NCBI RefSeq assembly: GCF_000003605.2
Contig: NW_003122425.1
Coordinates: 68,166 to 88,611, forward strand
Origin: Saccoglossus kowalevskii
Lineage: Eukaryota; Hemichordata; Enteropneusta; Harrimaniidae
Reading direction: 5' to 3'
Length of the DNA stretch: 20,446 bases
Below are positions 18,401 to 20,446 of the stretch, one piece after another. The first letter of the stretch is position 1; each line of letters opens with the position of its first letter. A model generated the notes under the pieces. That model saw only the letters and a program-made list of their open reading frames with translations. It had not been told where the DNA came from and did no database searches. The position numbers and the translations under genes were made by a program.

Positions 18401-20446
18401 AACGATAAGTGTGGCAAGATAGGAGACACCTCGGGTCACTTCGCCAACTGCATCAACGGCCTTGGTCAGGAAGTTGTTGACGAATTCCTGCAAAACTGTA
18501 TCTATGACATGTGTTACATTGGCGGAGACGATACGCTATGTCAAAGCATTGGTTCCTTCTATGACGAATGTCTATATAATGAAATCGAGATTGAGACCTT
18601 CCGATCTGCCACATTTTGTCGTAAGTTGTATTGATGTTATTTTGCTGAAATATATATACAATATTATAATACATATATATAAGAAAAAAGTATCCCCGTC
18701 ATACTCACCTGAACCTGTTTATCCCAGTGAACGCTAAAGACAGAAGAAAACCTTCACTCAATATTGTTCAAACAGTTCTCAGCAAAACGTATAGCATATA
18801 ACAAACTTTGTCTTAAACGAACAAAGAAACTATCAAATATATATATATATATATATACATATACTTTTTCGCGTGAATATTAGCGTTCAGGAAGTTAGGT
18901 ATATACACTACCTTAGCAGCATCGTCGCAATTGTATTCAAAGTAAAATATTCAAAGCATATGTTATTTTGATTTGACTATGCAATAGTTGGACTCCCTCC
19001 AACTTTACGCAATGCCAGGAACTGTTCATAAATAAATAGTATACTATTGGACATTTTGAAAGAATATATCGATTTGCAGTTTTTCGGCATATGTTCAATC
19101 TAAACTTGCAACTCGAACTTGAATTTTGTTGGAGCTGAAATTGCATATAATTTACAGCATTTCATTAGGTAACGTGGTCTCTTTCTTGTAGCGCTCGAAT
19201 GCCCAAACAACAGTGTATACAACCCCAGTGCACCTCCCTGTGAGAATACCTGTGCTGAGCCGACAGCTGCTGAGTCCTGTCCCGACAAGAATATGGAGAT
19301 GTGTTTATGCATAGAGGGATATGTTCGCAGCGGATATGAGTGTGTTCCTTCTACTGAGTGTGGTTGCTTTGGAGCCGATAACATATATCGCGTGGTTAGT
19401 TTTAGCTTATAACATTGTGCACTCACTCAGGCGCACTCACTGTTGTAATGCAACTAAAACATTCCAATTCTTCATGCGGGATTAAAAAGTGGAAAAGTAC
19501 TAGTGTTTCTGGACCAGTACTGCCATATAGAAGGCTTGGACAGAACCGCCGTGACCTGCCGCCGGAAAGTAATGACGGCATTTAAAATATAGTAAAAATT
19601 TCAAAAACATTATTTGTAATCGCGTAAATAAATTTCGAAGCTGTCAACTAACTTCTTTTAACCAATTCACGTTGTACAAGTCTATTGTTGACAGCGGTCG
19701 CTAACGACAGGGATGGCACACTAAATTATTCTTTCTGAAAATCAAATATCAATAATATAAGATGAACAAGACTGTTCTGTATTTGAATGGCGGTGTTTGT
19801 TGCGCAGCACGTTTTCGAATTTTAACGTATTCAAGTTTTACACCTTTGTGTACTCCCGGAGGCAATACATAGAACTTGCCTAATGGGGACGTGTCCCTGT
19901 AATTGGTCTCTTTTTTTGGATTTAAGGTATAAGCATCGGTCTTATTTCTGGTCTAGATAGGTATAAATATCAGTAATATGAGCGAATATCTCCAACTTAG
20001 ATCCCGGCCTCAGATCCATATACACATCAACCTGGAAATCAAACAAGCATTTAAACGGAGATTTAACACGAATTAGAAGAGGGCGCACATTCCTCAGTGA
20101 ATTGGCTTACATGTGCTTCTATTGGAGATGCTCTTTTAATAGAGCAATACGGTAACTGTTTTATTTGGAATAAACAGTGATGACAGAAATAGTAATTTGG
20201 TATAAATATGGGTACAGATTTTGCCACTATCCAGGTATAAAAATGGTCACACTTTTGAGCACTCAGGGGCAGCTCCCTACCCAGCTATGTATCAACTGCC
20301 CCCCCCCCCCGGGGCGTGTACTTTGTGTGGGATTGATGTCGAACACGACGCCGCGCGTATAAAATGTAAGCTGTCAGAAACGACTAATACATTGGTGGCC
20401 ATTATGTCGTTTTAGAGAGATGAGACATGGACCGACTCCAGCTGCA
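9419..20446 (+). CDS. Secreted C-type lectin / vWD-C8-TIL protein, 10 exons, 3' partial
   Basis: Spliced gene assembled by eye from in-frame exons with GT..AG borders: 9419-9478, 9654-9672, 10226-10255, 14836-15219, 15552-15587, 15755-16020, 17347-17624, 18337-18620, 19192-19394, 20416-20446. All phases match (0/1, 1/1, 1/1, 1/1, 1/1, 1/0, 0/2, 2/1, 1/0, 0), giving 520 complete codons before the last partial exon. Domain order: signal peptide (about 1-17), basic propeptide ending RVKR (30-33), C-type lectin domain (38-162), linker, vWD domain (about 179-340), C8 (about 380-452), TIL (456-509), then the start of a TIL-associated cysteine module. vWD-C8-TIL assemblies build mucins, von Willebrand factor, zonadhesin and SCO-spondin, so an extracellular adhesive, mucus or clotting role is inferred. 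The open end suggests further repeats of the assembly off the right edge. I recognise the architecture but no named orthologue. Exon 7's acceptor is the least certain border. Confidence 0.9.
9654..9672 (+). CDS. Exon 2: 19-nt microexon, basic propeptide
   Basis: Preceded by a strong pyrimidine tract and acceptor (TTTTGTTTGCAG) and followed by a consensus donor GTAAGT. It reads KRGIRE plus the first base of a glycine codon, changing phase 0 to phase 1 as exons 3 and 4 need. Being only 19 nt, it is easily missed by gene finders. Its good splice sites and fit to both neighbours support it. Confidence 0.7.
9673..10225 (+). other. Intron 2 (553 nt)
   Basis: Donor GTAAGT after the 19-nt exon 2, acceptor CTCTTCAG before the 30-nt exon 3. 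No other feature seen. Confidence 0.7.
10226..10255 (+). CDS. Exon 3: 30-nt microexon with RVKR furin-type site
   Basis: Acceptor TTTCTCTTCAG, donor GTAAGA. It reads (G)ASRVKRSDI and leaves phase 1, matching exon 4. RVKR fits the R-X-K/R-R rule for furin-like proprotein convertases, so cleavage would leave a mature N-terminus at SDIACGEN, four residues before the first lectin cysteine. The exon is frame-neutral (phase 1 on both sides), so skipping it would remove the processing site without a frameshift. Confidence 0.7.
11670..11689. repeat. 20-bp perfect palindrome
   Basis: GGGTGTATATATATACACCC is identical to its reverse complement, with a TA-rich centre and GC clamps, so it could extrude as a cruciform. 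It lies in intron 3. Confidence 0.9.
12399..12780 (+). repeat. Diverged tandem repeat, period about 200 bp
   Basis: Copy A (12399-12543) and copy B (12600-12738) both begin AGCCCATATGGAAATTCT and share GAGCTTAG, AAATTGACCG, CTAACTTTTC[T/C]TGGTAGTT, AATTGAG-type and CCCGTCA[C/T]GCAAC blocks. The intervening T-rich stretch after copy A resembles the CTCTCTTTTTCACGTGCCTTG stretch after copy B. A third unit seems to start at CCCATGAGCATG (12767) and decays. Offset between copies is about 201 bp. It lies in intron 3. Confidence 0.8.
13100..13107. promoter_or_regulatory. Second full CRE palindrome TGACGTCA
   Basis: Perfect CREB/ATF palindrome inside intron 3, 1.7 kb upstream of the lectin exon. 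It could be an intronic enhancer element or chance. Confidence 0.22.
13609..13641. repeat. Imperfect (CA)n microsatellite
   Basis: CAGCACACACACACTTACACACACAATCACA: CA runs broken by TT and AAT, in intron 3. Confidence 0.8.
14836..15219 (+). CDS. Exon 4: C-type lectin-like domain
   Basis: One 384-nt exon, phase 1 on both sides, acceptor AATTTACAG, donor GTGAGT. It encodes residues 37-164, a complete long-form C-type lectin-like domain. Cysteines at 38 and 49 form the extra N-terminal pair, and those at 66, 137, 153 and 162 are the four conserved ones. Core landmarks are visible: CYLF, the CENYGGELVSF helix end, YWTGA in place of WIGL, WRWVTGE, YW, and GFICE at the end. The calcium/sugar site is not canonical: KPT replaces EPN or QPD at 128-130, and LVN replaces WND at 148-150. 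It is therefore probably a calcium-independent ligand or protein-binding fold. The preceding intron is 4.6 kb. Confidence 0.93.
15220..15551 (+). other. Intron 4 (332 nt)
   Basis: Donor GTGAGT after the lectin exon, acceptor TTTCGCTATAG. Readthrough of the lectin frame continues open for about 50 codons to a stop near 15377, so intron retention would end the protein soon after the lectin domain. No other feature seen. Confidence 0.75.
15552..15587 (+). CDS. Exon 5: 36-nt linker exon
   Basis: Acceptor TTTTTCGCTATAG, donor GTAATT. Frame-neutral (phase 1 both sides), reading (G)NTPQNRYAMES. It forms the short polar linker between the lectin domain and the vWD domain. No motif is seen. Included because its splice sites and phase fit exactly between exons 4 and 6, although exon 4 could also join exon 6 directly in frame. 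Confidence 0.6.
15755..16020 (+). CDS. Exon 6: N-terminal half of vWD domain
   Basis: Acceptor TTTATTTCCAG, donor GTGAGT, phase 1 in and 0 out. It encodes residues 177-265. The vWD signature is clear: CKCMVSGDPHY then TCDG, FQGNCTY, a beta-rich stretch with a KKKK turn, EHITVEIF, and FSFSRDNVVH. GDPHY (185-189) is the family motif; in some mucins the GD-PH bond self-cleaves. N202 lies in an N-C-T glycosylation sequon. The domain is cut in mid-fold and completed by exon 7, so the two exons need each other. Confidence 0.92.
16058..16290 (+). repeat. G-poor CCATACC/CACCACA degenerate tract
   Basis: About 230 nt on the + strand made mostly of C and A with some T, with recurring ACCACAC, CATACC, CACCA and CCATACCTCACCA words and very few G. 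It looks like a decayed minisatellite with strong strand asymmetry. It lies just inside intron 6 after the exon 6 donor. The in-frame readthrough (His/Pro/Thr-rich) is not considered coding because the vWD fold continues only at 17347. Confidence 0.65.
16951..16960. repeat. C10 homopolymer
   Basis: Ten C in intron 6 within CCACCCCCCCCCCACC. Length is likely variable. Confidence 0.85.
17347..17624 (+). CDS. Exon 7: C-terminal half of vWD domain
   Basis: Encodes residues 266-357 plus two bases. The acceptor TTTATCCACAG at 17346 is chosen because it keeps phase 0 and joins VVH to LNGVNVSPP, matching the VxVNGxxVxLP pattern of vWD domains. The same frame meets a TGA at 17251-17253, so the exon cannot start far upstream. 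Then come the GILLTSVGKKIMLQT strands, FGFWMTWD, YRNNIGGMCGNCDG, and an acidic NPDNDYF loop typical of vWD calcium sites. The usual CGLC is GGMC here, with an additional cysteine three residues later. The donor is consensus GTAAGT. Confidence 0.85.
17625..18336 (+). other. Intron 7 (712 nt)
   Basis: Donor GTAAGT, acceptor GACCGTAG. It separates vWD from C8. An imperfect hairpin (ATGTATTTTCACT..GAGTGAATACAT, about 17978-18004) is the only structure seen. Confidence 0.8.
18337..18620 (+). CDS. Exon 8: C8 domain
   Basis: Acceptor CATGACCGTAG, donor GTAAGT, phase 2 in and 1 out, residues 358-452. It shows the C8 pattern of eight conserved cysteines: KCGKIGDTSGHFANC, FLQNCIYDMC, GDDTLCQSIGSFYDEC, and a final FRSATFC. 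It directly follows the vWD domain as in vWF and mucin D assemblies. The cysteines at 359 and 369 belong to the vWD-C8 joint. The domain lies in one exon and has no visible damage. Confidence 0.92.
18621..19191 (+). other. Intron 8 (571 nt)
   Basis: Donor GTAAGT, acceptor TTTCTTGTAG. It separates C8 from TIL and holds the (AT)n tract. Confidence 0.85.
18837..18857. repeat. (AT)n microsatellite
   Basis: About ten uninterrupted AT units in intron 8, followed by an ATACATATAC tail. Confidence 0.9.
19192..19394 (+). CDS. Exon 9: TIL (trypsin-inhibitor-like) domain
   Basis: Acceptor CTCTTTCTTGTAG, donor GTTAGT, phase 1 in and 0 out, residues 453-520. It begins LECPNNSVYNP, has the CLCIEGYVRSG segment, and ends CVPSTECGCF, the usual TIL start, core and end. 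Cysteines at 456, 469, 473, 482, 490, 492, 503 and 509 match family positions 1, 3, 4, 5, 7, 8, 9 and 10. Positions 2 and 6 are absent. After TIL the chain reads GADNIYRV, the beginning of the module that follows TIL in mucin-like proteins. In vWD-C8-TIL assemblies this domain is structural rather than a proven protease inhibitor. Confidence 0.9.
19395..20415 (+). other. Intron 9 (1,021 nt)
   Basis: Donor GTTAGT, acceptor GTCGTTTTAG. It contains the C12-G4 run. No exon was recognised inside it. Confidence 0.65.
20299..20314. repeat. C12-G4 homopolymer junction
   Basis: Twelve C followed by four G, in intron 9 about 100 bp before exon 10. The length is prone to sequencing or replication error. 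Confidence 0.85.
20416..20446 (+). CDS. Exon 10 (partial): start of the post-TIL cysteine module
   Basis: Follows acceptor GTCGTTTTAG. In phase 0, as exon 9 requires, it reads RDETWTDSSC before the window ends. Joined to exon 9 this gives CGCFGADNIYRV-RDETWTDSSC, which fits the C-x-C-F...G-x-x-W-x-x-x-C pattern that links TIL to the next module. Only 31 nt are present, so the call rests on the acceptor, phase and pattern. Confidence 0.68.

Overview
The window is animal (metazoan) nuclear DNA. It is AT-rich, full of stops in all frames, and contains one clear spliced gene whose exons have GT..AG borders and matching phases. The encoded modules (C-type lectin, von Willebrand factor D, C8, trypsin-inhibitor-like) are extracellular animal domains. 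The low GC content, kilobase introns, microsatellites and small transposon relics fit a marine-type invertebrate, but the sequence alone does not place the species.

Layout. From 1 to about 9,300 there is no convincing gene. This flank holds weak repeats, an X-box-like motif, a 658-bp Tc1/mariner-type non-autonomous element with TA duplication and about 130-bp terminal inverted repeats (5326-5983), and a foldback element whose arms (8609-8665 and 8987-9041) enclose a perfect (TTATAT)11 microsatellite. A candidate promoter lies around 9257-9315. The gene starts at the ATG at 9419 on the + strand and runs off the right edge.

The gene. Ten exons can be joined in frame: 9419-9478, 9654-9672, 10226-10255, 14836-15219, 15552-15587, 15755-16020, 17347-17624, 18337-18620, 19192-19394 and 20416-20446 (partial). 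They encode about 530 residues of a secreted protein: signal peptide, short basic propeptide ending in RVKR, long-form C-type lectin domain, short linker, vWD domain, C8 domain, TIL domain, and the start of the cysteine-rich module that usually follows TIL. vWD-C8-TIL is the repeating assembly of mucins, von Willebrand factor, zonadhesin, SCO-spondin and IgGFc-binding protein. Here it carries an N-terminal lectin-fold head. The likely role is in an extracellular matrix, mucus, adhesive or clotting/defence protein.

Oddities in the gene: the lectin domain lacks the usual calcium/sugar-binding residues, the TIL domain lacks two cysteines that normally pair, the vWD cysteine motif is shifted, and several exons are very small and frame-neutral. 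Introns hold a diverged 200-bp tandem repeat (about 12399-12780), a G-poor CCATACC-like tract (about 16058-16290) and a 20-bp perfect palindrome (11670-11689). No tRNA, rRNA, CRISPR or second protein gene could be supported.
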